A stretch of 64,000 bases of DNA from Anaerolineales bacterium (GTDB taxonomy: Bacteria > Chloroflexota > Anaerolineae > Anaerolineales > Villigracilaceae), in contig JACZJC010000074.1 in assembly GCA_014860745.1 (NCBI GenBank), positions 62,001-126,000 on the forward strand. Reading direction: 5' to 3'. Below the pieces are notes generated by a model. It saw only the letters and a list, made by a program, of their open reading frames with translations. It was not told the DNA's origin and did not search any database. This document shows, piece after piece, positions 35,766 through 44,042 of this stretch (its first letter is position 1; every line of letters begins with the position of its first letter). Both the position numbers and the translations under genes were made by a program.

Positions 35766-36230
35766 ATGGACAACATCAACGGACTATTAGTAAGTATCGT
35801 AGTTGCTATTTTGACTGCTTTTGCAACTGGCTTCGTTACGTCTTGGGGGTATTGGCGTCAGGCAAAAGCTCAATTGGAAAAGGAGTATCAAAGTCGGTTT
35901 AATACCAAAAAGTGGGAAGTGTATACGGAGTTTACGAAATTACTGCACGGTTTTTTGATAAACAATTCTGTTGACTTGGCTGGAGCGACTCAACAACAAA
36001 ACGAAATAGTACTTGCATCCCAACTTGTGTTAATTGGCTCCGACGAAGTGGTGCGCTCATTTCGTGACTGGCGGGAATCCAGCATGGCTTATGGAAAGTC
36101 TCATGCGGTGGCAAAGGAAAAGCTCTTCAATCTTGTTGTGAAAATGCGTAACGATCTGGGTATCAAGTACAGTAAACTCGCACTTGAAGATTTGCTCGGC
36201 GCTTTGGAGCCCGGCTTTGCTAAATCTTGA
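35766..36230 (+). CDS. Small membrane-anchored protein, function unknown
   Basis: Protein of 154 aa. One N-terminal membrane helix (LLVSIVVAILTAFATGFVTSWG) is followed by a mainly helical cytoplasmic part with KAQLEKEYQSRFNTKKWEVYTEFTKLL and DEVVRSFRDWRESS. No family recognised, though similar one-helix proteins with a KKW.VY..F phrase are seen beside accessory gene clusters. First gene of a rightward unit that contains the second SPFH-like pair; the following ATG is 13 bases away. Confidence 0.6.
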   Translation: MDNINGLLVSIVVAILTAFATGFVTSWGYWRQAKAQLEKEYQSRFNTKKWEVYTEFTKLLHGFLINNSVDLAGATQQQNEIVLASQLVLIGSDEVVRSFRDWRESSMAYGKSHAVAKEKLFNLVVKMRNDLGIKYSKLALEDLLGALEPGFAKS

Positions 36231-36243
36231 TCGGTGAATAAAT

Positions 36244-38043
36244 ATGCCTAGATCACGGTCTTCCCCTTCCAGTAAATTTTGGACATGGCTACCTATAGTG
36301 GTTGTGTCAGTTGTTTTTATAATATTGTTTGGTAGTGAAGAGAAGCTGGTCTTGCAATTAATGTTAGCCTACTTTAGGATTCTTATTCTGCATAGCAATG
36401 AGATACTTCTAATTAATCCAGAAACTATGCGTGCGTGTGCGGTAATTCCATCGAATCTGATCATTTTCGGAATTGGTTACCTGCTAGCTTTACGCTGGCT
36501 TTCTCAATTTACTTTGCCTGTGCGTAGCCGTATTGAACGGCGCGAAACTTTCAACAGTTTACTTCGTTATACATTGGCGAAAAGTTTACATGGTCCGGCA
36601 ATCTTTATGAAGGATGGAAAACCAAAGGCAGAGGAAGAGGAATTGAAGGATCTCCATGCCGGAGTGGCATTTGTAGATTTAAATAGTGCCATTGTTTTAG
36701 AGGAACAATCAGGTTCCAATGATGCGGTGAGACAAGAAGTTCATTTTGACTCATTGTCTGAGGAATTTGAGGATAGTAAATCACCTCAACCGAGTTTTTG
36801 GCAGAAAATTTTCAACTCGATTGGACTTGCCAAAGGCAAGCCGACTGTTACGATTGTAAGAACCCTTGGACCTGGGATTGTATTTACAAAATGGGGGGAG
36901 AAAATTGTGGGTTGGGCAGATCTAAGAAAGCAATCCAGAGCTCGCGAGGGTGTGGTTGGCAGCACACGGGATGGAATTGAGGTTAAAACAAAAATATCTG
37001 TGGCTTTTACGTTGGGGCAAAAAGAGGAGACATTAAAAGTCACCAAAGTAAATGGTAACTGGCTTGTCATCCAAACTGCCGGTGCATCCGAATCTGATCC
37101 GACCAAAAAAGTACTACAAGCTGGAAGCTTGGGGATAAAGAAATTATCAGATGAATTGGATGACAAGGATAAAGAAGAAATAGAACGATGTTTTAATCAA
37201 TTGGAGTGGCTTGGAAGTGGCTCTCAGGTTGGGGAAACTAAGAGTGGCTATGCCCCTCAATTTGTTTTTGATGCAGAAAGAGTCTTTGCTGCCGTTTATT
37301 CCCGCGCTCGCAATGCTAAAGATGGTGTGTTGGGCGAATGGACCGATTTGCCTGTCTACGCGGCGACGGAAGTATTTCGCGACTTGCTGGCGCATGAAAA
37401 TTATGATGATCTTTACCTTCCTGATGACCCAAAAAAATTTCCTTTGTCCGACTTCAAAGGTAAGTTCGGACGAATTGTTCGAAATATGGGTGTATTGGGA
37501 TTTCAGATTGTCATGCGGAAAGATGGAGCACCGCTAAAAGATGGGCAAGTTGTGAGGGAAGATGAATTGATTTTTTCGACTTCCCGGCATTTTGAAGGGT
37601 CGGCGGTTCTTCGGGACCGAGGCATTAAAATACTTTCTGCCGGTTTTTCGGATCTTATTCCTACCGATAAGGTTGTCCGTGAGCAACTTTTAGAGAATTG
37701 GCGCGCGCACTGGCAACAGGAGACTCAAAAAACTCTCGCGGACCACGAGTTGCGCACTATGCGTATTCATAACCACGAACGCGCAAGGACACAGCAGGAT
37801 ATGGTCTATTCACTATCTCGGATTTTACGAGATGGTCATTATACAGAAGAGGCGTTAGCTATGAGGCTTTATCAGGCTCTGGAAGCAGCTGCAACGAATC
37901 CAGCTACGCAACGATTGTTGCCGAGCGATACTGTTCAAATGTTGTCGAATTTGCGCCAATGGCTATTACCCGACAACAAACATGCAGAAAAACCTGGTGA
38001 CGATTCTGATGGTGTTGTAATACCTGTCGAAAACTCTCTATGA
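36244..38043 (+). CDS. SPFH/band-7-like membrane protein, type A (599 aa)
   Basis: Longer paralogue of the 34098-35504 product. It has hydrophobic segments in the first 90 residues (LPIVVVSVVFIILFG; LIIFGIGYLLALRWL), then RGP/HGPAIFMKDGKPKAEEEELKDLHAGVAFVDL, RTLGPGIVFTKWGEKIVGWADLR and STRDGIEVKTKISVAFTL as in type A. It carries an extra acidic insertion (SLSEEFEDSKSPQP and EELKDLH-type stretches), then DERVFAAVYSRARNAKDG-like and C-terminal helices with RAHWQQETQKTLADHELRTMRIHNHERAR. The base composition is visibly lower in G+C than the leftward pair. Function unknown, probably a membrane scaffold. Confidence 0.65.
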   Translation: MPRSRSSPSSKFWTWLPIVVVSVVFIILFGSEEKLVLQLMLAYFRILILHSNEILLINPETMRACAVIPSNLIIFGIGYLLALRWLSQFTLPVRSRIERRETFNSLLRYTLAKSLHGPAIFMKDGKPKAEEEELKDLHAGVAFVDLNSAIVLEEQSGSNDAVRQEVHFDSLSEEFEDSKSPQPSFWQKIFNSIGLAKGKPTVTIVRTLGPGIVFTKWGEKIVGWADLRKQSRAREGVVGSTRDGIEVKTKISVAFTLGQKEETLKVTKVNGNWLVIQTAGASESDPTKKVLQAGSLGIKKLSDELDDKDKEEIERCFNQLEWLGSGSQVGETKSGYAPQFVFDAERVFAAVYSRARNAKDGVLGEWTDLPVYAATEVFRDLLAHENYDDLYLPDDPKKFPLSDFKGKFGRIVRNMGVLGFQIVMRKDGAPLKDGQVVREDELIFSTSRHFEGSAVLRDRGIKILSAGFSDLIPTDKVVREQLLENWRAHWQQETQKTLADHELRTMRIHNHERARTQQDMVYSLSRILRDGHYTEEALAMRLYQALEAAATNPATQRLLPSDTVQMLSNLRQWLLPDNKHAEKPGDDSDGVVIPVENSL

Positions 38044-38077
38044 TCTTATGGGAAAATCATGAAATTGGGTGATCGTT

Positions 38078-39565
38078 ATGGCTGATTCAAAAATAAATAA
38101 ATCGTTTTCCTCGGGCCGAAAAAAGAAACCGAGCGCGGTGTTCTCCACTTTTCTTCAAAGCTATTTGTTCGGAGATCTTTGGTGGGCACGTTTTCGCTCG
38201 ATTTTTTTGGTGCTATTGGTTGGCTCGGTTTCCGCCGTTATGGCTTTTGGGTTTGAGGAGGTCACACGCCTTCGTGTCTGGCACAACATATTTTTCCCAC
38301 TCTTGATAATTTCGTTCGTCATCTTTTTGGGCGCACTCATCCTACGCGATATTTACGAAGCGAGTCGGAAAGATTCGATGATGTTGGTGTATTTAGCAAT
38401 CCTTATTATCCTGATTTCTTTTTCGTTGCAGGTAGAATACAAATATGTAGTAATTGGTTTGACTGGTCCATCTATTAGTCGTTATCTAATCATGCCTTTG
38501 GCAGCCCTATTCTGCGCATTTCTGGCTAGCGCGCGTTATTTTCAAGATATATACAATCTCGATAACTACGGTTTGGCTGCCTTGTACTTGATGGCATCCT
38601 TTGGAGGCATTGCTTATCCTAAAATAAAAATTTCTGAAGGGCAGAAACAGATTGAGGCGGGAAAGAAGAACCGTTTGGACTTAATAGGAGGCCCGGGATA
38701 TATCACTATCCGCCCCGGAAACGTGATATTGACTGAGCGGTTGCACGGTCCGGCTGGCGTGTATTCGGCTGGAAATTTTTTTGCTTCGCGTTTTGAATCA
38801 ATTGCGATCTCCCTAAACCTTGATGACCAGCATGGCCATGTCCCCTCCGTGTCTGCGACGACTAAAGATGGTATTACTGTTACTGTAAGAGATGTGCACT
38901 TTCGTTATCGCGTATGGTCTGGTTATAGGGTTACCAATACCACTGCTGGGCGAAGTCAGAGAAATCCATATCCCTATACAGTACAGGCCATTCGCAATAT
39001 GGCTTATAACCGAACTGTGTCGGCGGATGGTTTAGCTCCCTGGCACGATGCTGTGAAGGGTGCTATTGTAGGTTCGATCACTGAGTACATTTCGAAGCAT
39101 CAATTGGATCAAATTACAGCTCCCCGATACGTTGAAGGCGATCCACGTAAGGAAATTGGCATTCAGTTAAAAACACCGGAGGTTCGGGATAAATTAAAGG
39201 ATGCTGGAGCGCAATTACTGTGGTGCGACATTGGACATTTTGAAGTGGAAAATAAGGCGGTTTCGGAACAGCGAATTGATACGTGGAAGGCAGGTTGGGT
39301 GGGTAATGCCAATGTTAAGCGCGCATATGGCGAGGCGCAGCGTATTGCCTATCAAGAAATAGGGCATGCTGAAGCTCAGGCAGAAATATTAATGAGCATC
39401 ATTCATGCCTTTGACGACATTGATATGGAAAAAGAAAAAAAAGATCGAAATATTCGAAATGTTATTTTGATGCGTACAGCTCAAGTTCTTGAAGCGCTCG
39501 CGCTAACAACTGAAAAAGAAAAATCATCCGGGAAAGATACAAAGAAGGAAGGAAAACAATCATGA
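38078..39565 (+). CDS. SPFH/band-7-like membrane protein, type B (495 aa)
   Basis: Paralogue of the 32530-34101 product. It has about four hydrophobic segments (IFLVLLVGSVSAVMAF, ILRDIYEASRK flanked by hydrophobic runs, YLIMPLAALFCAFLASARYF), then ARYFQDIYNLDNYGLAALYL, KISEGQKQIEAG, LIGGPGYITIRPGNVILTERL and SATTKDGITVTVRDVHFRYRV, the SPFH-like beta region, and a helical part with AEAQAEILMSIIHAFDDIDMEKEKKD. The start at MADSKINKS was preferred to GTG three codons earlier. It follows type A by 34 bases and overlaps the S24 fusion gene by 4. Confidence 0.65.
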   Translation: MADSKINKSFSSGRKKKPSAVFSTFLQSYLFGDLWWARFRSIFLVLLVGSVSAVMAFGFEEVTRLRVWHNIFFPLLIISFVIFLGALILRDIYEASRKDSMMLVYLAILIILISFSLQVEYKYVVIGLTGPSISRYLIMPLAALFCAFLASARYFQDIYNLDNYGLAALYLMASFGGIAYPKIKISEGQKQIEAGKKNRLDLIGGPGYITIRPGNVILTERLHGPAGVYSAGNFFASRFESIAISLNLDDQHGHVPSVSATTKDGITVTVRDVHFRYRVWSGYRVTNTTAGRSQRNPYPYTVQAIRNMAYNRTVSADGLAPWHDAVKGAIVGSITEYISKHQLDQITAPRYVEGDPRKEIGIQLKTPEVRDKLKDAGAQLLWCDIGHFEVENKAVSEQRIDTWKAGWVGNANVKRAYGEAQRIAYQEIGHAEAQAEILMSIIHAFDDIDMEKEKKDRNIRNVILMRTAQVLEALALTTEKEKSSGKDTKKEGKQS

Positions 39566-40704
39566 CGACCCCCGAGGATAAGGCCAAATTATGGTTAAAA
39601 CGTGTGAGTAAATGGTTGAATGAACTTGGAGATGGTTCTTTGAGTGATCCTGCCATACTTCTATTGGATAGATTGAAAAGAGAACGGGATAGAAATGAGT
39701 TGAAGAAAGCGTGGGATATCATTGATGATCTTAATCATTTAAGCGATACATCTGAAGAAATGGAATCCGCTGAAATCCGTTTGCAATGCGGTTTGATTGT
39801 TGCAGAGATGGGTAACTTTAAGGAGGCTCAAAAACTTTTTTCGGATGCTTCAAGTAAATACACTAGCTCCCGGCATCACTATGCAATTGCACAGTGGATG
39901 GAAGGATGCATGGAGTGGCTTTTGCCCGGAAAGGAAGTGGATGCTATAAATTCCTGGCGTGAAGCTGAAAAGGCTTTTGAAGGACTTAGACAATATAATG
40001 TAAACCAAAAGGATAAGTACTCCTGGTATGATGTGAGATGCAAAGAAATGCATGCGGCCCTTCATCAAGCTGCCGATAAATATGGAATACCGCATCTTCC
40101 GCTTGAAAACGGTAAAAATGAAAATCCAGCAGCAGATGGGGAGGTTAATAACAATGGTGGCTCCGCCAATTTTCGTTCAGATCGTATGGGGCTTTTGGGG
40201 GTTTATGAGAACATTAACGCCGGTAGTTTTGGTTCAAGCGGAATATTGGAAACACCAGTCGGCAATTTGGAGGTAGAGCAGGTCTTTATTGATGACAGGC
40301 TTTTTCGGATTTTGTCGATTAATGGTAATAGGTTTTTTAAGGCTTCGACTCAAGGTACTGTTGTCATTAAAGTTTCAGGCAATAGTATGGATAAGGCTAA
40401 TATTCAAAGTGGAGATTACGTTCTTTTACGATTGTTGCCCAAAAATTTTAGCGACTTAAATGTTGCTGATGATCAGATGGATATCAATTCATTTCAGAGT
40501 TTCAAAGATGGTGATATTGTTGCGGCAGAAATTGTAGATGATGAAGGGGATGTTGCTACATTGAAGCGGGTTTTTCGCCGAGGAAAAAAAATAGTTCTCC
40601 AGCCGCAAAGTACTGACCCCTCATATGCGGAACGTGAATTTAGTGCAACCGATAAAGGCTTTTTTATTGGTGGTGTAGTGATTGCTGTCTTGAAACCCGT
40701 ATGA
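39562..40704 (+). CDS. Helical-repeat protein fused to an S24 (LexA/UmuD-like) peptidase domain
   Basis: Protein of 380 aa. The first 170 residues are helical with TPR-like spacing (EMESAEIRLQCGLIVAEMGNFKEAQKLF, HHYAIAQWMEGCMEWL). A C-terminal S24 domain has Ser275 in VSGNSMDKANIQSGD, and Lys335 in ATLKRVFRRGKK, followed by DPSYAEREF. Ser-to-Lys distance is 60 residues against about 37 in LexA; an acidic insert (NVADDQMDINSF) fills the difference. Ala220-Gly221 in NINAGSFG could be a self-cleavage site 55 residues upstream of the Ser. There is no helix-turn-helix, so it is not an ordinary repressor. Its ATG overlaps the stop of the type B gene and its own stop overlaps the PHP gene. Confidence 0.8.
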   Translation: MTTPEDKAKLWLKRVSKWLNELGDGSLSDPAILLLDRLKRERDRNELKKAWDIIDDLNHLSDTSEEMESAEIRLQCGLIVAEMGNFKEAQKLFSDASSKYTSSRHHYAIAQWMEGCMEWLLPGKEVDAINSWREAEKAFEGLRQYNVNQKDKYSWYDVRCKEMHAALHQAADKYGIPHLPLENGKNENPAADGEVNNNGGSANFRSDRMGLLGVYENINAGSFGSSGILETPVGNLEVEQVFIDDRLFRILSINGNRFFKASTQGTVVIKVSGNSMDKANIQSGDYVLLRLLPKNFSDLNVADDQMDINSFQSFKDGDIVAAEIVDDEGDVATLKRVFRRGKKIVLQPQSTDPSYAEREFSATDKGFFIGGVVIAVLKPV

Positions 40705-41369
40705 TTTTTTCTTTGCCTTTAAAACTCGAATTCCACTGCCACACCCGCGCCTCGAAGGACTCTCTCACCCGTCCTGCCGATTTGATAAAAGCCGCCCGCC
40801 GTAAGGGCCTGGACCGCCTTGTGATCACGGATCACAACTCGATTGCGGGGGCTTTGGAGGCGCAGGCCATTGACCCGCAGCTGGTGATCGTGGGGGAGGA
40901 AATTATGACGACGAAAGGCGAAATCCTCGCGGCATTTGTGCGGGAGGAGATTCCTCCGTTTCTTTCACCGCAGGAGACGATCCGTCGGTTGAAGGCGCAA
41001 GGGGCATTTATCAGCGTGTCGCACCCGTTTGATGAACTGCGCGCAGGCGGGTGGAAGGAGAGTGACTTGCTGGAGATCGCTCCGTTTGTGGATGCGATTG
41101 AAGTATATAACTCGCGCTGCATCCTCCCGAGATTTAACCACCGCGCGCGGGAGTTTGCGGAGAAACATCACCTGGCTGGCACGGTTGGGTCGGATGCGCA
41201 CGCGGCTTTCGAGGTGGGGAGATCTGTCCTGTTGCTGGACCAGTTCACAGGTCCGCAAGAGATGCGTAAGGTGATTCGGGGGGCAAGATTCCGGGTGAAA
41301 TGGTCGCCCTGGTGGTTCCATCTCACGTCAAGGTATGCATCCATTTACAAGAAGTTACGAAAATCTTGA
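40701..41369 (+). CDS. PHP-domain metal-dependent phosphoesterase
   Basis: Protein of 222 aa of the PHP (polymerase and histidinol phosphatase) superfamily. Metal ligands: FHCHTRASKDS, VITDHNSIAG, EIMTTKGE, SVSHPFD and VGSDAHAAFEVG. Such single-domain PHP proteins hydrolyse phosphate monoesters or nucleotides. It overlaps the S24 fusion gene by ATGA, so it may belong to the same system, but the switch to a G+C-rich composition suggests it is older genomic sequence. The ORF ends just before the cold-shock promoter. Confidence 0.9.
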   Translation: MIFSLPLKLEFHCHTRASKDSLTRPADLIKAARRKGLDRLVITDHNSIAGALEAQAIDPQLVIVGEEIMTTKGEILAAFVREEIPPFLSPQETIRRLKAQGAFISVSHPFDELRAGGWKESDLLEIAPFVDAIEVYNSRCILPRFNHRAREFAEKHHLAGTVGSDAHAAFEVGRSVLLLDQFTGPQEMRKVIRGARFRVKWSPWWFHLTSRYASIYKKLRKS

Positions 41370-41394
41370 CATGTAGTTTTAGGCATGATAATCT
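41366..41394 (+). promoter_or_regulatory. Strong sigma70-type promoter of the cold-shock gene
   Basis: TTGACA (41366-41371), a 17-base spacer, and TAATCT (41389-41394), with a TGA just before the -10 box giving an extended -10. The expected start site is near 41400, leaving a leader of about 75 bases. Confidence 0.8.
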
Positions 41395-41405
41395 TGCTTG
41401 CAGCG

Positions 41406-41457
41406 TGCCCGATTCGCCTTTGAGAGCGTGAAGGTGGAACGGGCATCAATTTTTTTA
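41406..41457 (+). promoter_or_regulatory. cspA leader hairpin with U-run (possible attenuator)
   Basis: TGCCCG (41406-41411) pairs with CGGGCA (41440-41445), and after one mismatch TTCGCCTT pairs with AAGGTGGA with two wobbles. This makes a stem of about 14 bp with a 10-base loop. A T-run follows at 41450-41457, 4 bases beyond the stem, before the ribosome site. The hairpin could stop or pause transcription or fold as a cold-responsive structure. Confidence 0.6.
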
Positions 41458-41474
41458 AGCAGGAGTAATGAAAG

Positions 41475-41687
41475 ATGTCAGAGCGATTTGTTGGAACCGT
41501 CAAGTGGTTTAATGCGACCAAGGGCTATGGCTTCATTGGGCGCGATGGTGGCGAGGATGTGTTCGTGCATTTCACCGCCATTCAGAGCGATGGCTATCGT
41601 AAGTTGGAGGCCGAACAGAAAGTTGAGTTTTCTGTGGAAGACGGCCCCAAAGGTTTGCAAGCCGCCAATGTAATTCCGCTCTCGTAA
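41475..41687 (+). CDS. cspA: Cold-shock domain protein
   Basis: 70-aa single-OB-fold RNA/DNA-binding protein. It has the RNP1 motif KGYGFIGRD and RNP2 motif DVFVHFTAI in the normal order, starting with [17 protein letters not shown]. Proteins of this size act as RNA chaperones that prevent secondary structure at low temperature. AGCAGGAG precedes the ATG. It has its own promoter, structured leader and terminator, so it is a monocistronic unit. Confidence 0.95.
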   Translation: MSERFVGTVKWFNATKGYGFIGRDGGEDVFVHFTAIQSDGYRKLEAEQKVEFSVEDGPKGLQAANVIPLS

Positions 41688-41720
41688 GACTGGGCCTGAC
41701 GGCCAGGTTATTGCGAAACG

Positions 41721-41756
41721 AACAGGACTGTCGTGAGACAGCCCTGTTTTTATTTA
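41721..41756 (+). terminator. Rho-independent terminator after cspA
   Basis: AACAGGACTGTC pairs with GACAGCCCTGTT with one mismatch, loop GTGA, then TTTTATTT. Confidence 0.85.
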
Positions 41757-41877
41757 ATGGTGAATTTACCCGCAAATGATTCGGATGACATTTGTCACTA
41801 CATCCCGCTGTTTTTTTGGGTCTATAATCCGCGTAACCTTTCTTGGGGTAAAGCGACTAATTGATTGGAGACGAAAT

Positions 41878-42144
41878 TTGTCATTTCTGAATATTTTCAA
41901 AAGCGACGCCGCCCGGCGGACTGCCTCGTTTGCGGGACATGTAGTTCCCGATTCTTCGCGTTGCGTGCAGTGCGGAATTTGCACCTACAATTGTCCAATT
42001 GGCATCGATGTGCGCGCCCATGTCTGGCGGGGGGAAGCCATCAACAATAACGAATGCCTGACTTGCGGCGAATGCGTGGCCCGTTGTCCGCGCGGCGTAT
42101 TGCGTTTCGAGCGCACCGATCTGTTCACGACAGGTGCGAAATGA
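41878..42144 (+). CDS. Dicluster 4Fe-4S ferredoxin-type protein (TTG start)
   Basis: Small electron carrier of 88 aa, with two clusters each of the type C-x2-C-x2-C-x3-C-P (CVQCGICTYNCP and CLTCGECVARCP). TTG at 41878 with GGAG 7 bases upstream was chosen as the start; the frame is open upstream to 41776, but that would add 34 poorly supported residues. ATGA overlap with the FAD reductase suggests that they form an electron-transfer module. Confidence 0.83.
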   Translation: MSFLNIFKSDAARRTASFAGHVVPDSSRCVQCGICTYNCPIGIDVRAHVWRGEAINNNECLTCGECVARCPRGVLRFERTDLFTTGAK

Positions 42145-43442
42145 GATACGTCATTGTTGGAACGGGCGTGGCGGGAATTGCCGCCATCGAAGCGATCCGC
42201 TCGCTGGATAAAAAGGGCGAGGTGATTATGGTGGGTGACGATCCGCATGGTTTTTATTCACGCCCGGGCCTGGCTTATTATTTGACCGGTGAAATGCACG
42301 ACAAGGGGCTCTTCCCAAAAACACGCGATGATTATGCGCGGCTCGATTTTAAGTATCACAAAGCCAGCGTTTCAAAGATAAACCGATTTGAAAAATCCCT
42401 TTTATTGGATGGAAAAACGCCTCTTCCCTACGATAAGCTGCTCATTGCAACTGGTGCAATTGCCGCCCCGTTGACAGTTCCCGGCGCAAATCTCAAGGGT
42501 GTTGTGAAACTCGACCACCTGGAGGATGCCCGCCATATTTTGAGTCTTGCGAAGCGTGGAAGAACGGCCATCGTAGTAGGCGGCGGTATTACTGCCCTTG
42601 AATTGACCGAAGGCCTGCTTGCACGTGGTGTGACCGTTCAATATCTCCTGCGCGGGGACCGGTATTGGAGCAATGTTCTCGATGAGCACGAGTCGCGAAT
42701 TGTGGAAGCGCGTTTGCAAGAGGAAGGTGTGACACTACACTTTCACTCCGAGATAACGGAAGTACTCGGAAAAAATGGAAAAGTGAGCGGAGTTCGACTG
42801 TTGAACGGACAATCGCTGAAATGCGATATCCTCGCATATGCCATCGGAATTAAACCTCGTGTGGAATTGGCTCGTGAAGCCGAGCTGGCACTCGATCGCG
42901 GCATGTTGGTCAATGAATTTATGCAAACGAACGATTCCGATATTTATGCGGCCGGTGATGTGGCCCAAGTTTATGACCCTGCCTCAGGGCGTTCTGTGCT
43001 GGATAGTTTATGGAGTCCCGCGCGTGAGCAGGGATTTACCGCGGGCTTGAATATGGCCGGGCAAAAGAAACCGTATATTAAGAGTCCGCCCTTCAATGTG
43101 ACGCGGCTGGCGGGATTAACCACCACGATTATTGGTGCGGTGGGGCATGGGCTCGATGAAGATATTGTCGGCATCGCCCGCGGCGACAGTGAGACCTGGC
43201 GTCAATTGCCGGATGCCAGCGTGGCGCAAAGCGGGTTTGATGTGAACCGGATCCGACTGCTTGTTGGCGAAAAGAACTTGATTGGAGCGGTGGTCATGGG
43301 TGACCAGACCTTGTCTATGCCGCTGCAAAAGATAATTTCCGGGAAAATGGACATTTCATCCGTGCGGGATAAATTACTCACACAAAATGCAAAGATAGCC
43401 GACTTGGTTATGGAATATTGGTCGAACTATGTAGCTGCGTGA
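42141..43442 (+). CDS. FAD-dependent NAD(P)H oxidoreductase
   Basis: Flavoprotein disulfide-reductase-fold enzyme of 433 aa. FAD-binding VGTGVAGIAAIEA at the N-terminus, NAD(P)-binding VVGGGITALELTEGL in the middle, and the FAD-binding end DIYAAGDVAQVYDP. It resembles nitrite reductase NirB-like or ferredoxin/rubredoxin reductase flavoproteins. The start at MRYVIVGTG was chosen since its ATG overlaps the ferredoxin stop. With the ferredoxin upstream and cytochromes downstream, it probably passes electrons between NAD(P)H and the membrane. Confidence 0.88.
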   Translation: MRYVIVGTGVAGIAAIEAIRSLDKKGEVIMVGDDPHGFYSRPGLAYYLTGEMHDKGLFPKTRDDYARLDFKYHKASVSKINRFEKSLLLDGKTPLPYDKLLIATGAIAAPLTVPGANLKGVVKLDHLEDARHILSLAKRGRTAIVVGGGITALELTEGLLARGVTVQYLLRGDRYWSNVLDEHESRIVEARLQEEGVTLHFHSEITEVLGKNGKVSGVRLLNGQSLKCDILAYAIGIKPRVELAREAELALDRGMLVNEFMQTNDSDIYAAGDVAQVYDPASGRSVLDSLWSPAREQGFTAGLNMAGQKKPYIKSPPFNVTRLAGLTTTIIGAVGHGLDEDIVGIARGDSETWRQLPDASVAQSGFDVNRIRLLVGEKNLIGAVVMGDQTLSMPLQKIISGKMDISSVRDKLLTQNAKIADLVMEYWSNYVAA

Positions 43443-43477
43443 TACATGATAATTGAATAAGCCTTGGGAGGGCTGCT

Positions 43478-44032
43478 ATGCTTCGTGGAAACAGGGAACT
43501 ATGGCTGGCGCTATTATTTTGTGTTTTGATAACAGGTCTATATGGGGCGGTGGTAATTTTAACGCGGGAGATTCCCCCTGCCAGTGAATTATTCGGCCAC
43601 GGCATCGGCATCTTTGGTTTCATCCTGATGTTGATGACCGAAACCCTATACAGCCTTCGGAAGAGAAGTAAAAGCGTTGCTTTTGGCAGAATGTCCTCCT
43701 GGCTGCAGTTTCATATATTCACCGGATTGGTGGGACCGTATATGGTTTTGCTTCATACTTCGTGGAAATTCAATGGGCTGGCCGGTGCCACCACCCTGCT
43801 CACAGTCATCATTGTGGTGAGTGGTTTTATCGGCCGCTACATTTACACCCGCATCCCTCGCACCCTGGATGGGCTGGAGATCGAAGGCACGTTTTCGCAG
43901 GAGGCGCTCAAACGCGCGAGACGATTGATGTCGCTTTGGCACACGGTTCACATTCCGATCGGCATCGCATTGTTCATATCCGCTTTTGTGCATGTCGGCG
44001 CGGCGTTGTACTATGCCACGCTTTTGAAATAG
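43478..44032 (+). CDS. Membrane cytochrome b-like protein
   Basis: Protein of 184 aa with four or five hydrophobic helices. Potential haem-ligand His are spaced in the helices: HGIGIFGF, FHIFTGL, LLHTSWK, LWHTVHIPIG and FVHVG, as in di-haem b-type cytochromes or ferric-reductase-like domains. A short loop with YTRIPRTLDG is cytoplasmic-like. It sits 35 bases after the FAD reductase and 10 before the cytochrome c gene. Likely a link between the cytoplasmic flavoprotein and the exported multihaem cytochrome. Confidence 0.72.
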   Translation: MLRGNRELWLALLFCVLITGLYGAVVILTREIPPASELFGHGIGIFGFILMLMTETLYSLRKRSKSVAFGRMSSWLQFHIFTGLVGPYMVLLHTSWKFNGLAGATTLLTVIIVVSGFIGRYIYTRIPRTLDGLEIEGTFSQEALKRARRLMSLWHTVHIPIGIALFISAFVHVGAALYYATLLK

Positions 44033-44042
44033 GGAGGATGAA

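Noticed and set aside
41017-41060. SHPFDELRAGG phrase in the PHP protein as another repeat insertion
   Set aside because: It resembles the FDKLRAG-type repeat phrase, but the alignment-relevant motif SHPFD and following GGW.E.DLLEI are natural for PHP proteins, so no insertion is needed.
41792-41828. TTGTCA and TATAAT as promoter of the ferredoxin operon
   Set aside because: TATAAT (41823-41828) is a good -10, but the spacer to TTGTCA is 25 bases, too long; a promoter probably exists but its -35 is not clear.
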